A stretch of DNA of 64,000 nucleotides from positions 124,001-188,000 of the forward strand of contig NZ_ATXP01000002.1 in the NCBI RefSeq assembly GCF_000421745.1, read 5' to 3'. The first letter of the stretch is position 1. Each line of letters starts with the position of its first letter. The notes under the pieces are model-generated. The model did no database searches, had not been told where the DNA came from, and worked only from the letters and a program-made list of their open reading frames with translations. The DNA comes from Nesterenkonia alba DSM 19423 (GTDB lineage Bacteria > Actinomycetota > Actinomycetes > Actinomycetales > Micrococcaceae). A program made the position numbers and the translations under genes. Below are positions 56,018-64,000 of the stretch, one piece after another.

Positions 56018-56086
56018 GGACAACAGTCCAGCATGGACCCTCATCAGCGGGCCAGAATCCACTCTATGACCGTATCTGCGGAGTGC

Positions 56087-56098
56087 TAGAGTGTTTTT
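56087..56098 (+). promoter_or_regulatory. -10 box of the molybdate locus
   Basis: TAGAGT (56087-56092), 6 bases before ATG 56099. No ribosome site, so a leaderless start. Confidence 0.5.
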
Positions 56099-56491
56099 AT
56101 GCCGCAGGTACGTATTTCAGATGCCGCTCAATTTCTGGGGGTCAGTGACGACACGGTACGCCGCTGGGTCAGCTCCGGGGAGCTGACCGCAGAGACCGAC
56201 GACGCCGGCAAAAAAGTCATCGACGGCGCCACCCTCGCCCATTTCGCCCGCGAACGTCGACCCCACCTCCCCACCCCGCGAGGCTCCTCTTCGGCACGGA
56301 ATCGTTTTGTGGGGCTGGTGACCTCGGTGACCTCGGACACGGTGATGTCCCAAGTCGAACTGCAATGTGGCCCCTACCGAGTCGTCTCCCTGATGAGCAC
56401 AGAGGCCGTCGGCGAACTGGGACTGGAACCTGGCTCCGTAGCCACAGCATCAATCAAGGCGACCAACGTCATCGTCGACCGTCCTGAGTGA
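56099..56491 (+). CDS. HTH-TOBE (Mop) molybdate-binding protein
   Basis: 130 residues. The first 55 form a MerR/excisionase-type helix-turn-helix (ISDAAQFLGVSDDTVRRWV). The last 65 form a TOBE/Mop domain (NRFVGLVTSVTSDTVMSQVEL, ASIKATNVIV) that binds molybdate or tungstate. It is likely a molybdate-responsive regulator or store. It lies 4 bases before modA and is the first gene of the operon. Confidence 0.9.
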   Translation: MPQVRISDAAQFLGVSDDTVRRWVSSGELTAETDDAGKKVIDGATLAHFARERRPHLPTPRGSSSARNRFVGLVTSVTSDTVMSQVELQCGPYRVVSLMSTEAVGELGLEPGSVATASIKATNVIVDRPE

Positions 56492-56495
56492 GGCC

Positions 56496-57293
56496 ATGGA
56501 CCACACTGTGAACCTCACCCGAGCCCGAATCACCGCAGCAACCACCGCAGTGGTGCTGCTGACCGCATGCGCCGACAGCGACACCCGTGACCAAGGCGCC
56601 GCCGAGTCCATCACCGTCTTCGCCGCGGCGAGCCTCCATGAAGTGTTCGAGGACATCGCCGAGCTCTACACCGAGGAGACCGGCACGGCGGTCACCTTCA
56701 ACGTTGCGGGATCCTCCGGACTGGTGGAGCAGCTGGAGAACGGCGCCCCTGCTGATGTGCTCGCCACTGCGGATGAGGCCACGATGGAGCGGGCCGTCGA
56801 GGGCGACCTCATCGCCGGTGAGCCTGCACTCTTCGCCGAGAACTACCTGGTCATCGTCACCCCGGCGGACAATCCCGCAGGGGTGCAGTCCTTGGCAGAC
56901 CTCGGTGACGATGCCGTTGAGACCGTCATCTGCGCCGAACAGGTGCCATGCGGGGCGGCTACCGGGCGGATCACTGAGGCCTCCGGTGTACAGATCACCC
57001 CGGTCTCTGAGGAAACCTCGGTCACCGATGTGCTCGGCCGGGTCCGCAACGGGGAGGCCGAGGCCGGACTGGTCTATGCCACCGATGCCTTACAGGCTGG
57101 CGATGAGGTGGAGGCGATCGAGATCGAGGGGGCCGAGGAGGATCCCAACCTGTACCCCATCGCCGTGGTGGACCACGCCGCAGAGCCTGAAGCGGGCGAA
57201 GAATTCATCGACTTCGTCCTCACCGATGAGCAGGCTCAACAGATCCTCACCGAAGCGGGTTTCGTCGAACCCCAGGAGCACGACGCGGCGTGA
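56496..57293 (+). CDS. modA: Molybdate ABC transporter substrate-binding lipoprotein
   Basis: 265 residues from ATG 56496. Lipobox VVLLTACA, Cys25. ITVFAAASLHEVFEDIAELY, FNVAGSSGLVEQLENGAPAD and VYATDALQAGDEVEAIEIE are ModA signatures; Ser residues in AAASL and AGSSG bind the oxyanion. It hands molybdate to ModB. The next start overlaps its stop by 4 bp. Confidence 0.94.
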   Translation: MDHTVNLTRARITAATTAVVLLTACADSDTRDQGAAESITVFAAASLHEVFEDIAELYTEETGTAVTFNVAGSSGLVEQLENGAPADVLATADEATMERAVEGDLIAGEPALFAENYLVIVTPADNPAGVQSLADLGDDAVETVICAEQVPCGAATGRITEASGVQITPVSEETSVTDVLGRVRNGEAEAGLVYATDALQAGDEVEAIEIEGAEEDPNLYPIAVVDHAAEPEAGEEFIDFVLTDEQAQQILTEAGFVEPQEHDAA

Positions 57294-58087
57294 ATACCGC
57301 CACCCGTGCCCTGACCCGCCCTCCGGGGTGGGTGCTGATCCCCGGTCTGCTCGGCGCGGCGGTGATCCTCCTACCGGTGATCGGGATGATGAGCCGGCTG
57401 AAGTGGACCGAACTTCCCGCCCTGCTGACCGCACCAGCCTCTCTCGATGCCTTACGCCTCTCGGTATGGACCGCACTAGTGGCCACTGTGCTGTGCCTGC
57501 TGCTGGGTGTGCCGTTAGCCTTATTGCTCGCCCACGCCCGCTTCCGGGGTTTGACCGTGGTGCGTTCGGTCATCCTGCTCCCTCTGGTGCTTCCGCCAGT
57601 GGTCGGTGGGCTCGCTCTGCTGTACACCTTCGGCAGTCAGGGGATGCTCTCCGGGGCCTTAGAGTTCTTCGGCATTCGAGTGGCCTACACCTCCCTCGCC
57701 GTGGTGCTGGCGATGACGTTTGTCTCCATGCCGTTTCTGGTTATCAGTGTGGAGACCGCGGTGCGCGGCATGGACCCCGAGATCATAGAAGCCGCCACTG
57801 TTGACGGCGCCTCCCGCACTGGGATCCTGCGGCACATGGTCCTCCCGCTCATTGGGCCGGGACTCATATCCGGGGCTGTGCTCGCCTTCGCCCGGAGCCT
57901 CGGCGAATTCGGAGCCACACTGGCCTTTGCCGGCAGCCAGCAGGGGGTCACCCGGACTCTGCCGCTGGAGATCTACCTGCAGCGGGAGACCGACCCCGAC
58001 GCCGCCGTCGCGCTTTCCTTACTGCTGATCGCCGTGGCCGTGGTGGTCATCTCCCTGGCATATAGCCGCAGCCGGACGGTGCATTGA
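57290..58087 (+). CDS. modB: Molybdate ABC transporter permease
   Basis: 265 residues from GTG 57290 with six helices. The EAA loop for the ATPase is ATVDGASRTGILRHMVLPLIGP, and ARSLGEFGATLAFAG is a ModB/CysT signature. It needs ModC, but no ATPase gene follows: the next gene is on the other strand. A perfect 12-bp tandem duplication covers its stop codon. Confidence 0.94.
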   Translation: MNTATRALTRPPGWVLIPGLLGAAVILLPVIGMMSRLKWTELPALLTAPASLDALRLSVWTALVATVLCLLLGVPLALLLAHARFRGLTVVRSVILLPLVLPPVVGGLALLYTFGSQGMLSGALEFFGIRVAYTSLAVVLAMTFVSMPFLVISVETAVRGMDPEIIEAATVDGASRTGILRHMVLPLIGPGLISGAVLAFARSLGEFGATLAFAGSQQGVTRTLPLEIYLQRETDPDAAVALSLLLIAVAVVVISLAYSRSRTVH

Positions 58088-58104
58088 TCCGGGCATTGAT
58101 CCGG
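58081..58104 (+). repeat. 12-bp tandem duplication at the modB stop
   Basis: GCATTGATCCGG occurs at 58081-58092 and again at 58093-58104. The first copy holds the modB stop (TGA 58085-58087). Confidence 0.9.
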
Positions 58105-58124
58105 CTGCCGCTGCGACCCTGACC

Positions 58125-59006
58125 CTAGGCGCATTCCCCTTCCGCACTGAGCGGGTTCTCGCAGAGCGTGGAGACTTCTACGGCTTCCACATCGTAGAGA
58201 CCATCAGCTTCTTGGAGCCGGAGATAGTAACGCTCACCGAGCACCGGGCCTTCACCCTCCATGACGTGGTCGAACGTCCACTCGATCTCATCCTCGGTGA
58301 CATTGACTAACACCGTGTGCGCATCCGCTTCGGACTGCTCCTCGACTTGGTCACGGATCTGCTCGGCGGCATCGGCGGGGTTCTCCGCTGCTGTGAGCTC
58401 AAAGTCCTCGGTGACGCTGAAGCGATTGTGAATTTCGGCGTCGTCGTGGTCATCAACGAGCCAGCCGACCGATCCTGCGGCCACAAACCCCAAAACCTCC
58501 GCCTCGTACCAGGCGTAACCGACCTCGGGGATCTGAAGCTCCACCCAGTGGATGTCCTCGTGGAGGCGTTCACGTCCGGTGGTGATGCCCGCCAGCGGAC
58601 TGGGAGACTCCTCGAAGAGCACCTCGGAGTCGCTATCTGGCAGCACGTGGGAGGCAATGGCCTCATCCTCCGTCAAGGGCACGCCCACAAAGGTGGTCTC
58701 ATGGCCCTCCTCGGCGAACTGGCTCTGAGTGGGTTCGCCGGGCAGATCCTCTTCTTCAGCCTGACTCAAACCGTCATGGTCCACAGCATCGCCGGGGGTC
58801 TCCGTAGTCTCCGGCTGCTCGGTCTCTGACTGGTCCTCTGTCTGCTCGCCGTCGCCCTGCGGAGTGTCGTCAGGCTCCTGAGGTTCGGTCTCATCCGGGG
58901 GCGTCTGGGTCTCAGTGCCCTCGGCGTCGAGCTCCTCCCCGCCACAGGCGGTAAGCCCTAAAGCCATCACCATGCTCCACGCGGCTGCTGCGCGATACCC
59001 GTTCAT
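58125..59006 (-). CDS. Acidic lipoprotein of unknown function
   Basis: 293 residues from ATG 59006 with GGAGGAG upstream; the longer upstream frame is rejected. Lipobox ALGLTAC gives Cys21. A 90-residue Glu/Asp/Gln/Thr/Pro linker precedes a globular C-terminal half (VGVPLTEDEAIASHVLPD, EVGYAWYEAEVLGFVAAGSV, WTFDHVMEGEGPVLGERYYL) with a Cys pair near the end (STLCENPLSAEGECA). I do not recognise the family. It is convergent with modB. Confidence 0.7.
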   Translation of the reverse strand: MNGYRAAAAWSMVMALGLTACGGEELDAEGTETQTPPDETEPQEPDDTPQGDGEQTEDQSETEQPETTETPGDAVDHDGLSQAEEEDLPGEPTQSQFAEEGHETTFVGVPLTEDEAIASHVLPDSDSEVLFEESPSPLAGITTGRERLHEDIHWVELQIPEVGYAWYEAEVLGFVAAGSVGWLVDDHDDAEIHNRFSVTEDFELTAAENPADAAEQIRDQVEEQSEADAHTVLVNVTEDEIEWTFDHVMEGEGPVLGERYYLRLQEADGLYDVEAVEVSTLCENPLSAEGECA

Positions 59007-59354
59007 GACACTCCTCCTGTTGGGTGGTGGTCTCCCCTCCAAGAGTTCTCTTGAGGTAGCAGACAGACAACCCTGGAGGCACAGACGTTGCCGGATCGTA
59101 ACGCCACCTCCAGGTGCCTCATCGCCGGTGTGCAGGGAGCACCCAGAGGCGCTTGCCCTCCTGAGAACTCTCAGGACACGGCACACGTCACGACACGGTG
59201 ATGCACTCGTTGCGGTACACATCGATCCACAGTTGGGTTTCGCCGATATACCCGGCGCTCCCTGGTGGCTGTTGATTCCAACGGTGCTGTTCGCCGCGTG
59301 GATCCTGCACCGGCGGCAGCGCCTGCAGCGGGCCGAAACCGAAACCGCCGAAGA
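59007..59354. other. Intergenic region between lipoprotein and DUF3817 genes
   Basis: 348 bases. The left part would carry the lipoprotein promoter. A short frame at 59233-59358 could encode a one-helix peptide (listed separately). No RNA gene or repeat was recognised. Confidence 0.4.
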
Positions 59355-59358
59355 CTAG
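59233..59358 (+). CDS. Possible 41-residue single-helix membrane peptide
   Basis: From TTG 59233 the frame gives an amphipathic start, one helix (WWLLIPTVLFAAWIL) and a basic then acidic tail ([16 protein letters not shown]), as small membrane proteins do. No ribosome site is seen, and the start is a guess. Confidence 0.3.
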   Translation: MGFADIPGAPWWLLIPTVLFAAWILHRRQRLQRAETETAED

Positions 59359-59720
59359 CTCTGCACCGTCTCAGCCGGCTGCGGGCCCGCCCGGTGCGTC
59401 TGGGGTTTCAGTTTGCCGGTGCGGTGGTACCAGATCTCCAGTGGGACGGTCATCAGCGGTGGGACCGCCATGAGGATCGCCACGACCCAGACCCAGAATT
59501 TCCACCGGAAGGTGAACCACGCCACCGTGGCCACTACGCAAAAGACGATGAACGCTATGCCGTGAGTGATCCCCCAAAACTCCATGGGGCCGTCGTCGTC
59601 GAGTACATACCGGGCGTACATCGCCCAGAGCAATCCGGCCCAGGTGATGGCCTCCACAATGGCCACCACGTGGAAGGCTACGCGCATCAATGTCTGCCAA
59701 GCTGTTGGTTGCATCATCAA
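59355..59720 (-). CDS. DUF3817 membrane protein
   Basis: 121 residues from ATG 59720, overlapping the rlmN stop by 4 bp. Three helices and the pattern [30 protein letters not shown] and [20 protein letters not shown] identify DUF3817 (PF12823), widespread in actinobacteria, function unknown. Its coupling to rlmN is the only context. Confidence 0.88.
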   Translation of the reverse strand: MMMQPTAWQTLMRVAFHVVAIVEAITWAGLLWAMYARYVLDDDGPMEFWGITHGIAFIVFCVVATVAWFTFRWKFWVWVVAILMAVPPLMTVPLEIWYHRTGKLKPQTHRAGPQPAETVQS

Positions 59721-61093
59721 CTTTCTGACGCTGCGAGCTGGCCGCAGGCGCCGTCGATTTCTTTACCTCGGGTATCCCGCAGCGTGGTGGGGACTCCGGC
59801 GTCATTGAGCCGACGGATGAATTCGCGCATCACCGCCGGTTCCGAACTGGTCCACACCGAGTTCGGCGTGGGGTTCAGCGGGATGGGGTTGACGTGGACC
59901 CAACCACGTCCGCGGGCGTTGAGCTTCTCCGCCAGCAGGTCAGCCCGCCAGGGGTGGTCGTTCATATCCTTGATGAGCGCGTACTCGATGCTCACCCGGC
60001 GGCCCGTCTTCTGGTAGTACTCATAAGCGGCATCGATGGCTTCATCCGCCTTCCACCGGGAGTTCACCGGGATCAGCTCATCGCGCAGCTCATCATCAGG
60101 GGCGTGCAGGCTCAACGCGAAGGTGATCGGCAGGTCTTCGGCAGCGAGCTTCCGGATCGCTGGGACCAGACCCACTGTGGAGATGGTGATCCCACGGGCG
60201 GACATCCCCAGACCTTCTGGCGCCGGGTCGATCATCCGGCGCACGGCATTCATCACACGCTTGTAGTTGGCCAACGGTTCTCCCATCCCCATGAAGACGA
60301 TGTTGGAAACACGCTGAGGCCCGGTTTTCTCCGAGGCGGAAACCGCCGACGCCGCCGTCTGGGCTTGTCCTTGCTTCACCGCGGAAATATCCGACTCACC
60401 TTCGGCGAAGGCGACCTCATCACCTAACCCAACGGTGGTGTCGTCGTCGTACTGAACGTTGAGTTCGCCTGCGGCGATCACCCGGTTGGCCTGGACAATC
60501 TGGTCGACGATCTCGGCTGCAGACATATTCCGGGTCAGCCCGTTCTGGCCGGTGGCACAGAAAGGACAGTTCATCCCGCAACCGCATTGGGATGAGATGC
60601 ACAGGGTGATCCGATTCCGGTAGCGCATCAGCACCGACTCCACGAGGGCACCATCGAAGAGCCGCCAGAGGAACTTGATGGTGGCGCCGTCGTCGGTCCT
60701 CAGCCGCCGCACCTCGGTCAGCAGCGGAGGCAGAAACTCGGCGACCAGTTGTTCACGGGTCTCAGCCGGCAAGTCTGTCATCTCCGCTGGGTCCGTGGTG
60801 TAGTGCTGGAAGTAGTGGACGCTGAGCTGCTTGGCACGAAACCCGGGCAATCCCAGCTCCTTGGCTTTGGCGACGCGTTCATCCAGGGTCAGGTCAGCCA
60901 GGTGTGTGGGCGGCTGTTTGACCCGCGTGGACTGGGCGAACTGCAGCTTGGGCCGACCCTCGGCGTCGACCGCCTGCGTCCAGCCTTCAGCCCGAGGTTT
61001 GACCTGCGGGCGTGCTGAGCCCCGCGGCGGCACTTCAGGAACAGAAGATGCGGACGACGACGGCGTAGCGGGTTTCTCAGACATCTTCACCAT
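59717..61093 (-). CDS. rlmN: 23S rRNA (adenine2503-C2)-methyltransferase
   Basis: 458 residues from ATG 61093 (ATG 61084 also possible). It is a radical-SAM enzyme that methylates C2 of A2503 and some tRNAs; the 4Fe-4S cluster is held by Cys172, Cys176 and Cys179 in [27 protein letters not shown] and the C-terminal methyl-carrying Cys region ([14 protein letters not shown]) are present. Between radical-SAM helix residues 200-210 and RVSN at 261 there is an insertion of about 45 residues, rich in Asp, Glu, Ser and Ala, and the N terminus is extended by about 60 residues. Actinobacterial RlmN proteins are nearer 350-410 residues. Confidence 0.95.
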   Translation of the reverse strand: MVKMSEKPATPSSSASSVPEVPPRGSARPQVKPRAEGWTQAVDAEGRPKLQFAQSTRVKQPPTHLADLTLDERVAKAKELGLPGFRAKQLSVHYFQHYTTDPAEMTDLPAETREQLVAEFLPPLLTEVRRLRTDDGATIKFLWRLFDGALVESVLMRYRNRITLCISSQCGCGMNCPFCATGQNGLTRNMSAAEIVDQIVQANRVIAAGELNVQYDDDTTVGLGDEVAFAEGESDISAVKQGQAQTAASAVSASEKTGPQRVSNIVFMGMGEPLANYKRVMNAVRRMIDPAPEGLGMSARGITISTVGLVPAIRKLAAEDLPITFALSLHAPDDELRDELIPVNSRWKADEAIDAAYEYYQKTGRRVSIEYALIKDMNDHPWRADLLAEKLNARGRGWVHVNPIPLNPTPNSVWTSSEPAVMREFIRRLNDAGVPTTLRDTRGKEIDGACGQLAASES

Positions 61094-61115
61094 TGTCCCA
61101 TGCCAGGCACCACCC

Positions 61116-62105
61116 TCAGGCGCCGGGACGACCTTGCCGCCAGTAGCCCATAAAGGAGACCTGCTCCCGACTCAGTCCCACCTCCTTCACCAGGTAGCGG
61201 CGCAGCCCGGTGATGACCCCGGCCTCCCCGGCCAGCCAGGCGTATTCGCCGTAGCCTTCCGGGGTCGCGGTCTCCCAGAGGATCCCCTCAGCGTCCACCT
61301 CGGGCAGCTGTTGGCCGGACTCCCGGTCCCTGGCAGGCTGCTGGCTGGACTGCTGCTGGCGGGTCTGGGCCCAGTGCTGCACAGCGGTCGTCAACCGCGT
61401 TCCCAGTTCGGCACCGTCACGGGGTAGCCAGTGCACCAGGACACCGGAGCCGGTCTCCACCCCCAGCACGTCATCGGCTGTGGGCACCTCGAGGTAGGCG
61501 TGGCCGGTGTAGTCGGCAGGGAGTGCCTCGAGGATGGCACACAGCGCCGGGACTGCGGTCTCGTCCCCAGCTAAGAGGAGGTGCCGGGCACTGCCCGGGG
61601 TGAAGTCGATGCCACCCCCGGGGACCTCGGCCCGGCGGTCCGGGCCGATGACGATGAGCTCGTCACCTGGCGCCGCTTCCACCGCCCACCCGGCGGCCGG
61701 GCCTGTGGAACCGTCGGCCTCTGTGTGGATGACGAAGTCGATGTCGACTTCAGGTACCTGCGGCCGGATAGCCCGCACCGTGTAAGTACGGATGGGGTTG
61801 CGGTCAGTGTCGTCCAGCTGGCGCCAGGCGGTGTACCACTGCATGATCGACGCCGGCGGATCGGCGAAGAGCCCCAGCTCTGGGTAGCTGCCGTCGGCCC
61901 GGGGCAGAAACAGCTTGATCCGCTGGTCCCAGGCGGGCAGGGTCTCCACCTGTTGTCCAGCAGTCTGTTGGGGGCCGAAGTGAACAAGGTCCTCACCGGT
62001 GACTGTGATGCGCAGAAAATGCTCGGAGAGCCGCTGCACCCGCACAACCTCCGTGCGGTAAGCACGGGTGGCCGCACGGGTAGCGGCGGAAGTGGCCTGG
62101 GCCAT
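61116..62105 (-). CDS. Siderophore-interacting protein (FAD ferric-siderophore reductase)
   Basis: 329 residues from ATG 62105, overlapping the upstream stop by one base. The FAD-binding motif is IRTYTVRAI and the NAD(P)H-binding domain has [20 protein letters not shown] and [18 protein letters not shown], the SIP family pattern (PF08021/PF04954). It should reduce ferric siderophores in the cytosol so iron is released. A Gln-rich stretch ([14 protein letters not shown]) sits inside the NAD domain. It is the last gene of the iron operon. Confidence 0.93.
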   Translation of the reverse strand: MAQATSAATRAATRAYRTEVVRVQRLSEHFLRITVTGEDLVHFGPQQTAGQQVETLPAWDQRIKLFLPRADGSYPELGLFADPPASIMQWYTAWRQLDDTDRNPIRTYTVRAIRPQVPEVDIDFVIHTEADGSTGPAAGWAVEAAPGDELIVIGPDRRAEVPGGGIDFTPGSARHLLLAGDETAVPALCAILEALPADYTGHAYLEVPTADDVLGVETGSGVLVHWLPRDGAELGTRLTTAVQHWAQTRQQQSSQQPARDRESGQQLPEVDAEGILWETATPEGYGEYAWLAGEAGVITGLRRYLVKEVGLSREQVSFMGYWRQGRPGA

Positions 62106-63163
62106 CAGTCCAGGTTCTCCACGGCCTCGGCCAGCTGCGGGGTGAGTTCCTCGAGCACCAGTTCGATGCTCAGCGGACTGCCCGCGCTGAAGGCCTGCAC
62201 GAGGTCGTCCTCCGGGTCCAGCAATACCGCCCGGTCCTCGGCGACGACGTCGAGTGAGCTGATGAGCGGGTCAGATGCGAGGTCTTCGAGGGTGTAGCCG
62301 ATGGGGAAGAGCACGGCCACATCGGCGTCGAAGACTTCGACCTGCTCTTCGGACACATCGGCGAAGAACCCTTGGTTGGGTTCCATGTCCGCCGCGGGTC
62401 CGTACATCTGGAACCCAAGCAGCTCGATGATGTCCCAGCGCATATCCCCGGAGTAGCTGAGTCCGTAGGCTTCACCGAACTTGGAGCCAGTGATGGCTTC
62501 TACACCTTCGAACTCCGGGTGGGCCTGGCGGACCTCGTCGATCTGGGCCTGGGTGTCGGCCACGAGCTGTTCGCCTTCCTCGGCGAGTCCCAGGGCCTCG
62601 GCGACCAGGCGGGTGTGGTCCTCCCAGCCGGGGTTGAAGTTTTCGGCCCCTTCTGGTCCGGAGACCGTGGGGGCGATGTCGTTGAGCCGGTTGTATTCGT
62701 CCTCCTCATAGCCGGAGTTGACGTTGAGGATGACATCGGGCTCCAGGGACTGGATGAGTTCGTAGTCGATGTCTCCGTCACTGCGTGGGATGACATCCGG
62801 GTCCCCGGTGACCAGGTCTGCAGCCCAGGGGCCCACGCCGTGGTTCTCCTCCCCGAAGCCGAGCCAATCGTGCACGGCGATGGGTTCGACCCCGAGGGCC
62901 AGGGCGATTTCGGCATCCGACCACCCCAGGGCCACAACGCGCAGATCTCCGTCCTCGGGTGCGGGAATTTCCGTGGGACCGTACATGTGGTCGACGACGG
63001 CGAGCACATCCTCATCCGTCTCGGCTGAGTCCTCACCGCTCGCACCGGCGACGTCATTGGTCCCGGTGGCTTCGGCGTCGTCGTCGGTATCGCCGTTGCA
63101 GGCGGTCAGGGCCAGGGCCGCGGCAGCTACCAGCGCGGTGACAGGCAGGATCGGGGTCTTCAT
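62105..63163 (-). CDS. Iron-siderophore ABC transporter binding lipoprotein
   Basis: 352 residues from ATG 63163. Lipobox ALALTAC, Cys22. A short acidic linker precedes a class III (FhuD/FepB-type) binding fold: RVVALGWSDAEIALALGVEP and YELIQSLEPDVILNVNSGY. It should bind a ferric siderophore outside the cell and pass it to permeases encoded beyond the right edge. The ATPase gene is 47 bp upstream. Confidence 0.92.
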   Translation of the reverse strand: MKTPILPVTALVAAAALALTACNGDTDDDAEATGTNDVAGASGEDSAETDEDVLAVVDHMYGPTEIPAPEDGDLRVVALGWSDAEIALALGVEPIAVHDWLGFGEENHGVGPWAADLVTGDPDVIPRSDGDIDYELIQSLEPDVILNVNSGYEEDEYNRLNDIAPTVSGPEGAENFNPGWEDHTRLVAEALGLAEEGEQLVADTQAQIDEVRQAHPEFEGVEAITGSKFGEAYGLSYSGDMRWDIIELLGFQMYGPAADMEPNQGFFADVSEEQVEVFDADVAVLFPIGYTLEDLASDPLISSLDVVAEDRAVLLDPEDDLVQAFSAGSPLSIELVLEELTPQLAEAVENLD

Positions 63164-63210
63164 AGGGGTCTCCTTAACGTGAGGGGAAGGTGGACGGATC
63201 TGTGGTGCGA

Positions 63211-63996
63211 TCACTTGGGTGAGGCTTTGGGGATCACCAGCGGCCGGCCGGTCTCCGGGTCCTGAATGACCCGGGCGGCGACGCCGAAAACATCCTCGAC
63301 GAGGCCTGCGGTGCCGGTGGTCTCGGGGGCGCCTTGGGCGATGATCTCGCCATCGCGCATGGCCACCACGTGGGTGGCGTAGCGCAGCGCCTGGTTGAGG
63401 TCGTGGAGAACCGCCACGAGGGTGCGGCCTTCACGCTGCAGTTGGGTGCACAGTTCGAGAACTTCGATCTGGTGTGCAATGTCCAGGTAGGTGGTGGGTT
63501 CATCCAGCAACAGGATGGGGGTCTGCTGGGCCAACGCCATAGCGATCCAGGTGCGCTGCCGCTGTCCACCGGAGAGCTCATCCACCGCGCGGGTAGCCAA
63601 CTCTGTGGTGCCAGTGACCTCCAGGGCCTCACGCACGGCGGCTTCATCCTCCCGTCCCCACCGTTTGAGCAGGCTCTGGTGGGGGTGCCGCCCGCGGGAG
63701 ACCAGATCGGCCACGGTAATGCCTTCCGGGGCGACCGAGGTCTGGGGCAGCAGCCCCACCGTGCGGGCCAGCTGCTTGGTGGGCAGGGTCGTGATCGCAG
63801 CCCCGTCAAGCAGCACCTGGCCGGAGGCTGGGCGAATGAGCCGGGCAAGACTGCGTAACAACGTGGATTTACCGCAGGCGTTGGGCCCGATGATGACAGT
63901 GAAGGAACCCTCCGGAATGTGGAGGTCCAGCTCGCGGAGCACCGTGCGCTGGTCATAGCCGGCGGTGATGTTCTCAGCAGCCAGTCGGTGTTCCAC
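63211..63996 (-). CDS. Iron-siderophore ABC transporter ATP-binding protein (FecE-like)
   Basis: 261 residues from GTG 63996. Walker A GPNACGKSTLL, signature LSGGQRQR, Walker B ILLLDEPTTYLD and switch His in VLHDLNQAL. It drives siderophore import with FecCD-type permeases that would lie beyond 64000. The only start available in the window is this GTG, 4 bases from the edge, so the true start could be overlapped by the permease gene. Confidence 0.92.
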   Translation of the reverse strand: MEHRLAAENITAGYDQRTVLRELDLHIPEGSFTVIIGPNACGKSTLLRSLARLIRPASGQVLLDGAAITTLPTKQLARTVGLLPQTSVAPEGITVADLVSRGRHPHQSLLKRWGREDEAAVREALEVTGTTELATRAVDELSGGQRQRTWIAMALAQQTPILLLDEPTTYLDIAHQIEVLELCTQLQREGRTLVAVLHDLNQALRYATHVVAMRDGEIIAQGAPETTGTAGLVEDVFGVAARVIQDPETGRPLVIPKASPK

Positions 63997-64000
63997 AGGG

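Overview
The window is about 64 kb of high-GC actinobacterial chromosome, dense and intact, with no rRNA operon, prophage, insertion sequence or CRISPR. Several traits point to Micrococcales, probably a halotolerant Micrococcaceae-like genus: a SAM-IV riboswitch, the rpmB-rpmG-rpsN-hup-CopD/CtaG order, a LAETG surface protein, many genes with a -10 box 6-7 nt before the start codon (leaderless mRNAs), very acidic lipoproteins and an ectoine-type importer. The genus is inference; the phylum-level call is firm.

Layout. 1-4.1 kb: a SAM-IV riboswitch drives a cystathionine gamma-synthase-fold protein that lacks its PLP lysine; then a crotonase, an FAD/NAD(P)-binding protein and tRNA-Ser(GCU). 4.2-8.4 kb: acyltransferase, dnaX, recR. 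8.6-13.5 kb: an ehuBCDA-like ectoine/hydroxyectoine importer lying between recR and lysC. 13.6-18 kb: an F420-reductase-like oxidoreductase and purS-purQ-purL. 18-22.2 kb: a two-component system followed by a NatAB-like ABC exporter. 22.2-27.2 kb: flavodoxin-like protein, thioredoxin-NHL protein and a CopD-CtaG fusion. 27.4-28.9 kb: hup and the zinc-ligand-free ribosomal proteins S14, L33 and L28. 29-34.2 kb: OmpA-like lipoprotein, then an amidase/2-hydroxyacid dehydrogenase operon divergent from a GntR regulator with a visible operator. 34.2-37.6 kb: a DUF4031-HD fusion and two CNNM/CBS membrane proteins. 37.9-43 kb: aldo/keto reductase, LAETG cell-wall protein, atypical OmpR-type regulator, 3-hydroxyisobutyryl-CoA hydrolase-like and CitE-like enzymes. 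43.1-43.6 kb: a noncoding stretch with an 89-bp tandem repeat. 43.6-48 kb: GerMN-type lipoprotein and a branched-chain 2-oxoacid dehydrogenase operon (E1alpha, E1beta, E2). 48.1-54.8 kb: small four-helix membrane protein, an alpha/beta hydrolase paired with a WXG-like helical protein, purB, two membrane proteins and a SurA_N lipoprotein. 54.8-58.1 kb: aminotransferase and a molybdate locus (HTH-TOBE regulator, modA, modB, no modC). 58.1-64 kb: lipoprotein, DUF3817 protein, rlmN and a siderophore-iron locus (SIP reductase, binding protein, ATPase) that runs off the right edge.

How the parts connect. Housekeeping genes (dnaX, recR, lysC, purSQL, purB, ribosomal proteins, hup, rlmN) are interleaved with osmolyte, sodium, metal and redox functions, as expected of an organism living with salt and metal limitation. 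The BCKDH operon, the hydroxyisobutyryl-CoA hydrolase and the CitE homologue suggest branched-chain amino acid or acyl-CoA breakdown in the 41-48 kb segment.

The strongest unusual signals are the lysine-less PLP-fold protein under riboswitch control, the hydrolase/WXG-like pair, the 89-bp hairpin repeat, the ehu cluster at the recR-lysC junction, the remnant repeat ahead of the OmpA lipoprotein, and the insertion inside RlmN.
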